Assembly: GCF_000416985.1 (NCBI RefSeq)
Contig: NZ_ATDL01000002.1
Coordinates: 78,040 to 142,039, forward strand
Source: Sphingobacterium paucimobilis HER1398
Lineage (GTDB): Bacteria; Bacteroidota; Bacteroidia; Sphingobacteriales; Sphingobacteriaceae
Length of the DNA: 64,000 bases
Direction: 5' to 3'
The notes beneath the pieces were generated by a model, which did not search any database, had not been told where the DNA came from, and saw nothing but the letters and a program-made list of their open reading frames with translations. Shown here in pieces: positions 50,609-59,617 of the stretch; positions within the stretch are counted from its first letter, which is position 1; every line of letters starts with the position of its first letter. A program made the translations under genes and the position numbers.

Positions 50609-53590
50609 TTAAAGCCCTAATTTTACACCAAACGAAAATGATTTTGCCACAGGGTAAGCATAATGATCTATACCTTGATTCAGAGAATTAGCACCACCTT
50701 TTGTATTTACCTCAGGATCAAACCAAGGGTATTTTGAAATAGTTAATAAGTTTTGGCCGCTCACATAAAACTGTAACCTTTTTATCGCCTTCTCACCCAG
50801 CCATACCGAAGGTACATTATAAGAAAGTTGGACATTCTTAAGTCGTAAGTAGGATCCATCATAAACAAAACGATCCGACATCATCGTTGAACTTGTACGA
50901 CTTATTTTGGGATACATTGTATTGGTATTTTCTGCTGTCCAATTACTATTTAAAACTTCACGTAATGTATTCAACCCTTGTCCAAAATCCATAGTCTGTG
51001 CCGCCATACTCAAGCTATAAATATCATTTCCTTTAGACCCCTGTACAAAAACAGACAAATCGAAATTCTTATAGGTCATATTTGAATTAAGTCCATAGGT
51101 AAATTTAGGATTAGGATTACCTATATAAGTTTTATCAGCCGTCGTTATCTTACCATCTGCATTCAGATCCTTATACTTTATCTTACCCACATCCGTGTAA
51201 CCATCCTCTACATACCCATAGAATACCCCCATAGGCTGTCCTTCACGAACGAGATTCAAATTATCATTCAATATCGTAATATTTAAAGTACTCCCCAGTA
51301 TATCTTGTCCTTCGTACAACTTCTTAACCTTATTCTTATTAAATGAAAAATTGGTAGTGAGATTCCATTTAAAATCTGTGTCCCATACTCTTGCATCAAT
51401 CAAAAACTCGAAACCTTTGTTCTGCATTTGTCCTATATTCTGTATGGTGGTTACGTAACCAAGAGATCTTGGTAACTGCACTGCATTTAATAAGTCACGC
51501 GTATTCTTCACATAATAGTCGGCTGTAAACCGCAGCCTATCCTTCAAGACAGAAAAATCAATTCCGAAATTTGTCTGCTCGGTTGTTTCCCATTTCAGAT
51601 TAGCGGGCAACCTATTACCTGGCGCAAAGGCATTAAAAAGATTATCATTGAAGACAGCCTTAGACCCTGCAAGCATATTCAGCGTATAATAGGGGTCTAT
51701 TGCAGTACTACCTGTTTGGCCATAACCCAATCTCAGTTTTAAATCATTCACAAAACCCAGGGTTTTGACAAACTCTTCTTCGGACAACCGATAAGCTAGC
51801 GCAGCGGATGGGAAATACCCCCACTTGTTACCTGTACTATACCGAGAAGAACCATCGGCACGTAAACTAGCTGTAAATAATAGGCGTTCATCAAAATCAT
51901 AATTAATTCTTCCGAGATAAGATAGCATGGTCCATTTGGTGTATCCTGAACTGGGTGTATTGATAATAGACGCCGAACCAATGTTATCGGTCTCGTATAC
52001 ATCGCTCAAAAAACCAGAACCGGACAAAGATACCGGACGCGCGATGTACATATCAGCAGTAGTGCCCACCAAAGCTAAAAACTGATGTTTTTCATTCCAT
52101 GCGTTTTTGTACTCTACGGTCGCAGAACCATTATACTCACTCGTATTACCTAAATCTATAGCCGCTTTGCCAATAGACTCTGGATATTTACTACTTGTAT
52201 AATTGTCCGATCTCGAATCAACATTAGTCAAGTTTGCACCCAAATTAAAGGTTAGATCCTTTAACGGAGAATAGCGCAATCCACCATTTAATATTACCCT
52301 ATTTGCCATCCACTTGCTAGAAACCTCATTAATGTATGCAATAGGATTAATAAGACCATCTGATACAAACGGATAAGTAGAATTCAACAAACGGTAAGAT
52401 CCATCTTCAAGATAAGGTCCCACAGTAGGTAATGCACCTGGAATAGCGCTCATCAGCGATCCTCCACGAAGACCAGCGCTAGGATATCCATTTTTACTAT
52501 GCGATTTGTTTAACAAAGTATTCATAAAGACGCTAACCTTAGGATTAATTTGATGATCTATGGTTCCTCGCACATTAATACGTTGAAAACTATTATTCCT
52601 TACAACCCCCTTTTGATCATAAATAGCAGAAGAAAGCGAAAACTTAGTTTTATCGTTCCCTCCTAACACCGCTATGTTGTAATCATGTAGAGGAGCCGAT
52701 TGAAACAATAAATCCTGCCAATCATACTGCGAAGCATTTGCAATATCTTCGGCCGAAAAGAATTCTCCACCATTATCATTTTTTTGCTGAATATTCATTA
52801 ATTGCATGTACCCTTTTGCATCGAGTAAATCCAACTTCTTTCGTACCGATTGGACGGTATAGTTTCCATTATATTCAACTCTTGTTTGTCCTGCCTTCCC
52901 TTTTCTAGTTGTTACTATCACTACACCGTTAGCTCCACGAGACCCATAGATCGCTGTTGCGGAAGCATCTTTGAGCACTTCGATATTTTCAATATCGCTA
53001 GTGTTTAACATATTGGAGTTGCCCGGAAAACCATCAATTATCCATAAAGGCTCGTTGTCTCCACGAACAGAATTTGCACCGCGAATACGGATCTGAATTC
53101 CAGCCCCCGGTTGCCCTGAGTTCTGTTGTACCTGCACCCCAGCAGCTCTCCCCTGCATAGCCTGAGCGACGGTGGCATTTGGAAAAGCTTGGAGTTCCTT
53201 TGCCGATATCGAAGACACAGAACCGGTAAGGTCTTTCTTTTTGACCGTACCATATCCAACAGCAACCACCTCTTCAAGCAAGTTATCTTTCGGCACTAAC
53301 ATTACCGTAAATCCATTTGCATCTTTAAGGACAACTTCCTGATTTTGATACCCAACAAAAGAAAGCAAAAGTGTGGCCCCAACAGGGAGATCACTGAATT
53401 TGAAAACACCTTTCTCGTCTGTTTTGAAAGTTTTAGCCGTTCCGACAACTTTTACAGTTGCCCCCTTAATAGGAACACCTTGTTCATCTTTAACCAGCCC
53501 CTGCCCCGCTCCCTGTTGTCCTAAAGCAAGTTGCTGAAGCAGGAAAGCGCCTAAAAGCAGTGAATAGTTTTTCCATTTAGTCTTATTCAT
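50609..53590 (-). CDS. SusC/RagA family TonB-dependent outer-membrane transporter of the sugar locus
   Basis: 993 aa. Signal peptide 1-25 (ends ALGQ). Carboxypeptidase-D-like domain (VKDEQGVPIKGATVKVVGTAKT, about 33-105), TonB-dependent plug with the SusC signature (QIRIRGANSVRGDNEPLWIIDG, then VLKDASATAIYGSRGANGVVIVTTRKG), barrel to the C-terminal aromatic-like residue (SFSFGVKLGL). It is the first gene of the run susC-susD-GH-SDR-dehydratase-MFS, all on the minus strand with gaps of 5 to 14 bp. A well-placed promoter lies at 53678-53709. Confidence 0.93.
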   Translation of the reverse strand: MNKTKWKNYSLLLGAFLLQQLALGQQGAGQGLVKDEQGVPIKGATVKVVGTAKTFKTDEKGVFKFSDLPVGATLLLSFVGYQNQEVVLKDANGFTVMLVPKDNLLEEVVAVGYGTVKKKDLTGSVSSISAKELQAFPNATVAQAMQGRAAGVQVQQNSGQPGAGIQIRIRGANSVRGDNEPLWIIDGFPGNSNMLNTSDIENIEVLKDASATAIYGSRGANGVVIVTTRKGKAGQTRVEYNGNYTVQSVRKKLDLLDAKGYMQLMNIQQKNDNGGEFFSAEDIANASQYDWQDLLFQSAPLHDYNIAVLGGNDKTKFSLSSAIYDQKGVVRNNSFQRINVRGTIDHQINPKVSVFMNTLLNKSHSKNGYPSAGLRGGSLMSAIPGALPTVGPYLEDGSYRLLNSTYPFVSDGLINPIAYINEVSSKWMANRVILNGGLRYSPLKDLTFNLGANLTNVDSRSDNYTSSKYPESIGKAAIDLGNTSEYNGSATVEYKNAWNEKHQFLALVGTTADMYIARPVSLSGSGFLSDVYETDNIGSASIINTPSSGYTKWTMLSYLGRINYDFDERLLFTASLRADGSSRYSTGNKWGYFPSAALAYRLSEEEFVKTLGFVNDLKLRLGYGQTGSTAIDPYYTLNMLAGSKAVFNDNLFNAFAPGNRLPANLKWETTEQTNFGIDFSVLKDRLRFTADYYVKNTRDLLNAVQLPRSLGYVTTIQNIGQMQNKGFEFLIDARVWDTDFKWNLTTNFSFNKNKVKKLYEGQDILGSTLNITILNDNLNLVREGQPMGVFYGYVEDGYTDVGKIKYKDLNADGKITTADKTYIGNPNPKFTYGLNSNMTYKNFDLSVFVQGSKGNDIYSLSMAAQTMDFGQGLNTLREVLNSNWTAENTNTMYPKISRTSSTMMSDRFVYDGSYLRLKNVQLSYNVPSVWLGEKAIKRLQFYVSGQNLLTISKYPWFDPEVNTKGGANSLNQGIDHYAYPVAKSFSFGVKLGL

Positions 53591-53677
53591 TTTAGAAAAT
53601 GTAGTTTTATATTAGGTTTATTTATAATTCGAACATGCAATCGCTAAAACAATCAATACTGTAGTGTACTGTGGTTG

Positions 53678-53709
53678 TAAAACTATGTTTATTTTTTTTA
53701 CTTTCAAAA
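53678..53709 (-). promoter_or_regulatory. Bacteroidetes-type promoter for the susC operon
   Basis: On the minus strand TTTTG (53709-53705), 19-bp spacer, TAGTTTTA (53685-53678), a close match to -33 TTTG / -7 TAnnTTTG. It lies about 90 bp upstream of the ATG at 53590. A CAGTA-CACTA-CAGTA direct repeat lies 2-16 bp downstream of the -7 element and could be an operator. Nothing else is seen in 53710-53888. Confidence 0.6.
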
Positions 53710-53888
53710 TTTAGATTAAAATTTAATAATTTATTAACACGTTATTTTCAAGAAGTTATTAAATACAACAACGGCTTCAACATCCTCGGGCTTCAAATCC
53801 CCTTTACGATACAATCAGACTCACCAAACAAATTCTTATGCTAAACAATACATAGACATTCCAAGCTTGCAGGTTATTTTTTGTACGT

Positions 53889-54366
53889 TTAAGAAAAACA
53901 ACAGAAATATGTCACACGTTGAGTATAAATATGCACCGGTATTGGTTGCTTTTTACGATGTACGTGAACAGTTTGTACTGAAATGAATAGCGTATCTGCA
54001 ATTTGCCTACTCGTTAATCCTTTGGCTAATAAATCCAATACTTCCAACTCACGCTTTGATAACTTTGTGACCACCGATGGGTTTTCATCCTTTGAGAGAT
54101 GGATCTAAAAATAATCATTTCGCTTACCGAATCCCGTTACCAACACGATATAATAATTACTTTTTGTAATATACTGTATGTCCTTAGCCAATCTTATGGA
54201 TTGATGATGAAACAAATGATAGCTTCCATCATGTATTCGCATCCGAAAATTATAGGAAGTCTTCAGGTAATGATGATTCTTAAAACCAACATCCGCTATT
54301 TTCTACAAGGTAGCCTCTTCAGCATTCATGACAAAGTCCAAATCTTCCGGATGTACATAACTGATT
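53889..54366 (-). pseudogene. Decayed PAS-LuxR regulator gene
   Basis: On the minus strand one frame from about 54366 reads SYVHPEDLDFVMNAEEATL, stop TAG, then KIADVGFKNHHYLKTSYNFRMR and LVTGFGKRNDYF, stop TAG, then [20 protein letters not shown] and a LuxR HTH ([21 protein letters not shown]). After VHRK the sequence is no longer family-like. The first half resembles a PAS domain. Two in-frame stops without frameshift and a lost C-terminus mean it is dead. The 61-aa frame from 54074 is only the HTH part. It may once have regulated the neighbouring susC operon; this is inference from position. Confidence 0.75.
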
Positions 54367-54494
54367 GATCATATCTTTTAGCATTTTGGGCTGTTACTAT
54401 CCCCATGTATAGCTAAAATATTATCGCAAAAATGTCCTAATGAGTAATCCTACATATTTACGATAAAATAATAATAAGGCCCAATTGACGTCAC

Positions 54495-55478
54495 ATGGAC
54501 TTAATAATTAAAATGCATATAGATTTTAACCTATATAAGACTAATGTATCTGGTACTTCTTTGTTCAATACTTATTCGGAAAAGTGTAATGCTGTTATCA
54601 TTGAAAATAAAATTTACGCCGGAGATAGCAACCATAAGGACACGGTTGATGAAGTTGGTGATGGTGCATCTGACATCAAGGTCGGTTATAAAGGTCAGCT
54701 AGAAAGATATTACAATACGGTATCTAACGGCATAAATAAAAAAGGTGATGACACGGACTTAAAAAGAAATGTGAGACAGGTAGCGTACCTTACATTGGCT
54801 GGACACCACCCTACGAAGGAAAGCATCGGCATGTTGCCAATTGAACCAAAGATAATCTCCTACATCGACCATATCAGCAAATGTTTGGAGCAGTGTGCTG
54901 CAATGATCGATAATACGTCTCCAAAACTGAGTACTGACATCCGGCAATATAGACAACTGGTGATAAGACTGACGAGCGAGGTTCCTCAGGTTTTAAAGAA
55001 TCAAGCTGTAATTTCGGATAAGATTGATATTGCTTGGGAACTAGAAAATAGTGACAAATTTTTCACAAGTGATATGGCTCCGATATTCAATCATGTAAAG
55101 TGGCATACGATAGATGACTTTTTTAACGAATTGGCCTATGCTTTGGAGCAACAGGAAAACTGTAATGTAGTATCTAGACCTGATCCAGAAAGTGTTACGA
55201 AAGTAGCGCATAGTAAGGGTAGATCGACGCATATGCTGATTCTGACTTTTGTTCTGAACGGTAACTCGATGCAGATCGTAAGTGATTCCAAAGGCTTTAC
55301 TCTAGGTAATCTGAGTACTATGCAATGGGATAACATCAAAGGTGTAGATGTGAAATTAAATGACTTTAGCAAAGAAGGTACCTTTCGTATGATTAAGGGG
55401 TCGGATAGAGAGATAGTAGTTTCGGAAATAGTAAGCTTCACTTTAGAAAACTACAATAAACTGAAAAAGGTTTTTTAG
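54495..55478 (+). CDS. PD-(D/E)XK nuclease superfamily protein (PDDEXK_4-like), N-terminus short
   Basis: 327 aa. CNAVIIENKIYAGDSN at about 32-47 carries the Glu-x-Lys core of the PD-(D/E)XK fold (ExK of IIENKI), followed at about 69-73 by QLERYY, which is usual in this family. Upstream Asp of the fold would be expected in an IDILI-type strand; here IDFNLYKTNVSG (about 9-20) may supply it. Full-length relatives have about 100 more N-terminal residues, so the gene may be truncated by loss of its 5' part (upstream is the PAS-LuxR relic). It could be a restriction-like defence enzyme; whether it is active cannot be told. Confidence 0.7.
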   Translation: MDLIIKMHIDFNLYKTNVSGTSLFNTYSEKCNAVIIENKIYAGDSNHKDTVDEVGDGASDIKVGYKGQLERYYNTVSNGINKKGDDTDLKRNVRQVAYLTLAGHHPTKESIGMLPIEPKIISYIDHISKCLEQCAAMIDNTSPKLSTDIRQYRQLVIRLTSEVPQVLKNQAVISDKIDIAWELENSDKFFTSDMAPIFNHVKWHTIDDFFNELAYALEQQENCNVVSRPDPESVTKVAHSKGRSTHMLILTFVLNGNSMQIVSDSKGFTLGNLSTMQWDNIKGVDVKLNDFSKEGTFRMIKGSDREIVVSEIVSFTLENYNKLKKVF

Positions 55479-55605
55479 ACCTGTAATAGACAAAAGGTGT
55501 TAAAGTATTGGAAGGCGACGGAGAATTAGGCAAATTGAAATGATTATACCGTACTATTGTATATTGATCCCAATTTGCTTAAATTTATTAAGTAAACTTA
55601 AATGA

Positions 55606-55637
55606 GTTTAGTAGAACTCAACTATTTCGTACCTTTA
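55606..55637 (+). promoter_or_regulatory. Promoter candidate for the AAA ATPase gene
   Basis: GTTTA (55606-55610), 19-bp spacer, TACCTTTA (55630-55637). Both elements match the Bacteroidetes pattern except for the final G. The ATG at 55666 lies 29 bp later. Confidence 0.45.
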
Positions 55638-55665
55638 CAGTCGCGAATTGATAGCAATCGATAAA

Positions 55666-56691
55666 ATGGGACAACAGGATTATATAAAAGACATCGCACG
55701 CTTTGGGTTGGAAAACGACCAAGAGAAACTATTGTCCACGTTGAACGAATTTATCGAGCACAATAAGAATAGTAAAAAGGTAAACTTTGCCCTACAGTTG
55801 CAGTCACTATTGAAGGATAGCATCCGCAAGCAGCAGCATAACTCGCTGCAAAAGGTGGGATCGCCATCGCACTACCAGCAGATACAGGACAGAGAGACGG
55901 ATGAGCTGATACTGGAGAAACTGACATCGGACTATAGTCTGGACAATCTGGTGTGTACGCCATCTGCTAAGGATAAACTGGTCAACTTTCTAGAAGAGCA
56001 CCGCAACAGCGAGCTGTTATCTAAGTATCAATTGCCGATATCGAACAAGCTACTGCTATATGGCCCATCGGGCTGTGGTAAAACCTTGGCCTCGTATGTG
56101 ATAGCAGGGGAACTGCAAAAGATGATGATCGTGGTCAATCTGGGTGCTATTGTATCATCCAAACTGGGTGAGACGAGCAAGAACCTAGCAAAGATATTCC
56201 GTAAGGCGGCACAGGAGGATTGTATCATCTTTATCGATGAGTTTGACTCGCTGGGTAAGGTACGAGACTATAGCCAGGATCATGGCGAGATGAAGCGCGT
56301 GGTGAATACGATATTGCAGCTCTTCGACTATCTGCCACAAAGCAGTATGGTAGTATGTGCGACCAACCAAAAGGACATGCTGGATGAAGCGCTGTTGCGT
56401 AGGTTTGATCTGGCAATCTCTTTGGAGCTACCGGATCAGCAACAGATACATGAACTGATCAGACTGGTACTGAAAGAGGGGCAGTTTGGATTTGACCGTA
56501 AGGTATCTCTAAAAAAGCTTATCGAAGTGGCTCAGGGTCTCTCCTACTACAGTATACAGAAGACACTGATCAATGCGATAAAGAGGAGCCTCTTCGCAAT
56601 GAAGGATAAGAAGACTATAAAGCCTACGATAGATACGCAGATCTGGCATGATCTGCTGATACAGGAAAAAGAAGCCTTGGCCGTTGAATAA
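55666..56691 (+). CDS. AAA+ ATPase of an IetAS-like defence pair
   Basis: 341 aa from the ATG at 55666 (MGQQDYIKDIARFG); a TTG at 55648 is unlikely. N-terminal helical part (1-95), then an AAA+ domain: Walker A GPSGCGKT (133-140), Walker B CIIFIDEFD (186-194), sensor 1 ATN (232-234), arginine finger in LLRRFD (about 244-248), C-terminal lid. The small size, the LLLYGPSGCGKT pattern and the adjacent subtilase fit IetA, the ATPase half of IetAS, first described as a plasmid toxin-antitoxin pair and later as anti-phage. Here the pair is convergent instead of in one operon. Confidence 0.75.
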   Translation: MGQQDYIKDIARFGLENDQEKLLSTLNEFIEHNKNSKKVNFALQLQSLLKDSIRKQQHNSLQKVGSPSHYQQIQDRETDELILEKLTSDYSLDNLVCTPSAKDKLVNFLEEHRNSELLSKYQLPISNKLLLYGPSGCGKTLASYVIAGELQKMMIVVNLGAIVSSKLGETSKNLAKIFRKAAQEDCIIFIDEFDSLGKVRDYSQDHGEMKRVVNTILQLFDYLPQSSMVVCATNQKDMLDEALLRRFDLAISLELPDQQQIHELIRLVLKEGQFGFDRKVSLKKLIEVAQGLSYYSIQKTLINAIKRSLFAMKDKKTIKPTIDTQIWHDLLIQEKEALAVE

Positions 56692-56708
56692 GCCGAGGCT
56701 TTTTTTTG
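56672..56708. terminator. Terminator shared by the convergent ATPase and protease genes
   Basis: AAGCCTTGGC (56672-56681) pairs with GCCGAGGCTT (56692-56701) with one G-U, followed by a run of eight T. The left arm overlaps the last codons of the ATPase gene. The protease gene ends at 56716 on the other strand. Confidence 0.8.
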
Positions 56709-56715
56709 AACTGTT

Positions 56716-59136
56716 TTATGCTTCGGCCTCGAGGTCTTGGTCTGCAGATAAGATATTCTCTATTTCATTTATAGCCAACATCTCATCATACAGCTTTCCA
56801 GTTGGTTTTTTCAATGTCTCTTCGATAGCTATAGCAATAGAAAATCTATTGTCTTTTTGATAGGCTGTATCCTCTCCTGGTCTTAATTGCGGATGGGTAA
56901 AGCAATGAACTCCTATCTTAAATATGCCCCTTTCATCTAACAATTCATCGACATTGACAACAAAACTTAATTTCTGAGTATTGGAAAAGGGATTGGGCTT
57001 TTGTTTGAAACGACTATTCTGGCTCCACAGTGGTCCTGATTTCAGTTTGGATTTATTATCTTTTTCTTTGATCACAATACCTGCCCCTTCATGATTTTTA
57101 AAGAAGCCAAAAGCTATCAAAACGGGACAATAGCCTAGTTGACTCTCTCTAATGGGAAGAAATTGGTAGGAAATAGTCGCTGTAACTCCTAAAATCCGAT
57201 TTCTTTTCTTCAAATCATCTGTCACTAAATATTTAGGAAAGTTCAAAGGTATCACCTTCAGATCCCCATTATCTATAGTATCCTCTACAATAAAATTGAT
57301 CATATCGCTATCGGAATAGATAGCTCGCTCGGTATGCAAACATCCGTGCCCCACTAGCATCTGTTTGTCCCTAATTAAATCGTCAATCGTTTTGTCTGAA
57401 CAATGGTTGAGCATCAGTGCTTTTATGGAGGAGGCACTAACATTAGGGTAGTGTTTTTGGATCTGCACAGCGACGTTGGCGGCTAAGGGAGTGGCAAAAC
57501 TCGTTCCGAACAGTCTATAGAAGCTCTCGGTAGGATCTGCTGAGAGTAAGAGCATACTCCCCTCACCTATATCGGTAAGCCAACCTCTCTCGTAACAATA
57601 ATCACCCCCCGCCATAACGAGGTCTGGTTTGAATAAAGTCTTGTTGACTTTGGCCCTGCCTTTGAGCAACTCATGTTGATAATGACCTGTGCGACTATAA
57701 ATCGTAGGGTACTCTGGTCCATTGGCTATACCTATATGCCCTCCTACACCTAAAGAATCTGAACAAGCTCCTACAGTCACATTGTTGAGCGATTCTGCTG
57801 GGCTGCAAAGGTTGGCTTCCTCTTCGGCGAAATACGCTGTATCATAAGCTTCATTCGTCCGAAAGATGGCATCCGAATTATTACCTGTTGATATAAAGAT
57901 TAAACAGTCGTTCTCGAAGGAAAATTTGTCCAGCGCGTATGCATAGCTTGAATAGTGCTCGTTAAACTTCTTGCTTTGATGAAAGTTAATGGTCAAGGTG
58001 AATATCTTGATCTGGGGATATTTTTGCTTGGCTATAGTCAATAACTCTAAGGTACGGCTGATCGATATTGCAGCGTTATCGCTATCAATAATCTTGATAG
58101 GAAGCAAGCGACAATGTGGGGCAAGGATACCTCTATATTCGCGACTGACCGCTTCTCCGCCTAAAGCTACTAGAGCTGCTACGGCCGTACCATGTCCCCT
58201 CCCTCTATCTACATTGTCTTCTCGGACTGATGTGGTAGTCAGATTTAGGTCTTCGTCTAACACTATCAATGGCGCTAAAGGTGTACGGTCGTCTACCCCC
58301 GAATCTATAACTCCTACTAAAGGAAGATTATCTACAGCAGCGATTTCGAATCCGTAATCCCTATCTGGTGCATTGAACGCATTAGGGCGGATTATTGTGG
58401 CTCTTCCTGAGGTAACCTGTAAAAAGATATCGAAGTTATCGATGATGTCTTCTAAGTTGAACGCTTCGGTATTGTATATCTCGATAATACCGATTTCTTT
58501 ATTTTTGATATACGCAATCCCCTGCGTGTTAAGATAGTCTTCTAAACTTTGTATTAAAGTCTCTAGTTCACGATTGTGGACCATAAGGTCTGCTATCTTT
58601 AAAATAAAGACGTCTGCTGTAACATCTGTTTTTATGATGTCTTCTGAAGTGAGCAGTTCAAAATCTTGTATATAGTGTATGAGTTTGGGGTATTTTCTAC
58701 CTTGATGATCTTGCCCATTACGGATTACAGAATCGACCGCGGTTAAAAATGCATTGAACTTGTCTATATTATTGTCCGTCACAGCAAACAACACAGAAGT
58801 TCCGAAATTTGTAACTTCAACTGCTTCCAGTCCAAACTCTTGATACCACCGACCAAAGTAATCATGTACGGCAAACTGTCCGAAAAAATTAATTCGAATG
58901 AAGTCTACGTGAAGTGGTACCTCTAAATAAACACTCCTACGTGCCGTTCTTTGAGCTCTATCAGCATTAAACTTTGTATAGGATCTTTGTAAGTTTTGAC
59001 CTATTCGCACATAGTCATCAGGTTTCTCATTTTCTTCTTTGTCTTTCTTGTCATCACCGAAGCCGTAGTTGTATTTCATCTTTACCGAATCATTCTTTTG
59101 GATGCGGGTGTTGAGCAGGACATGTGGTTTCTTCAT
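56716..59136 (-). CDS. Subtilisin-like (S8) serine protease of an IetAS-like defence pair
   Basis: 806 aa. Non-catalytic N-terminus (1-265, mixed alpha-beta, no signal peptide), then the subtilase domain: Asp278 in VIDSGVDD, His315 in GRGHGTAVA, oxyanion Asn419 (STGNN), Ser546 in GTSFATP. The triad is complete. A C-terminal domain of about 250 aa follows, ending in acidic residues (SADQDLEAEA). No secretion signal means it acts in the cytoplasm. IetS proteins have this layout. It would degrade cell or phage proteins when released by the ATPase; that mechanism is inferred from the family. The gene stop is 24 bp from the ATPase stop. Confidence 0.78.
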   Translation of the reverse strand: MKKPHVLLNTRIQKNDSVKMKYNYGFGDDKKDKEENEKPDDYVRIGQNLQRSYTKFNADRAQRTARRSVYLEVPLHVDFIRINFFGQFAVHDYFGRWYQEFGLEAVEVTNFGTSVLFAVTDNNIDKFNAFLTAVDSVIRNGQDHQGRKYPKLIHYIQDFELLTSEDIIKTDVTADVFILKIADLMVHNRELETLIQSLEDYLNTQGIAYIKNKEIGIIEIYNTEAFNLEDIIDNFDIFLQVTSGRATIIRPNAFNAPDRDYGFEIAAVDNLPLVGVIDSGVDDRTPLAPLIVLDEDLNLTTTSVREDNVDRGRGHGTAVAALVALGGEAVSREYRGILAPHCRLLPIKIIDSDNAAISISRTLELLTIAKQKYPQIKIFTLTINFHQSKKFNEHYSSYAYALDKFSFENDCLIFISTGNNSDAIFRTNEAYDTAYFAEEEANLCSPAESLNNVTVGACSDSLGVGGHIGIANGPEYPTIYSRTGHYQHELLKGRAKVNKTLFKPDLVMAGGDYCYERGWLTDIGEGSMLLLSADPTESFYRLFGTSFATPLAANVAVQIQKHYPNVSASSIKALMLNHCSDKTIDDLIRDKQMLVGHGCLHTERAIYSDSDMINFIVEDTIDNGDLKVIPLNFPKYLVTDDLKKRNRILGVTATISYQFLPIRESQLGYCPVLIAFGFFKNHEGAGIVIKEKDNKSKLKSGPLWSQNSRFKQKPNPFSNTQKLSFVVNVDELLDERGIFKIGVHCFTHPQLRPGEDTAYQKDNRFSIAIAIEETLKKPTGKLYDEMLAINEIENILSADQDLEAEA

Positions 59137-59617
59137 AATTTTTGAAAAGCTTATAGTTTATGAATCGGTTATTCTTCAATATAGCTGAAAACGAACAGTT
59201 AAACAAATTATATTGTATAAAAATACAACACGGATAGATACCAGTTGTAAGGGAAACCGTAGCACTATCGGTTCTACTAAGATTAAATTTAAAAATCGGA
59301 TTCTAGCCAACTAACCATGGCTACCACAGCAAGAAGGTGATCGGACAACCATTCGCCGATCTACCATCTAATTAAGTATTACCTACTAATAAGCTTTTCT
59401 TTTGTTCCTGATAAAACATTCAATAAGGTATTGGCGTCAGACATAGAAAGGAAGACATTAGAATTAGAATCATGTTGGAGAACGATTGAAAAAAAACGTC
59501 ATTAGTAACAGAAAAACACAATATCACAAACAAAAATTAATAGATTTATAAACAAGAAACACTCCTTAGCGGTTTCTCCTGATTAGTTTGAAGGCATACA
59601 TTCAGGACGATACAATT
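59137..59617. other. Non-coding gap upstream of the protease gene
   Basis: 481 bp, no gene seen. A palindrome TTGTAT-AAAA-ATACAA lies at 59213-59228, about 80 bp from the protease start and next to a TATAATTTG-like -7 element on the minus strand; it is a candidate operator. A weak hairpin AGAAAC/GTTTCT at 59555-59577 follows the HNH gene stop (59618) and may end that operon. Confidence 0.45.
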
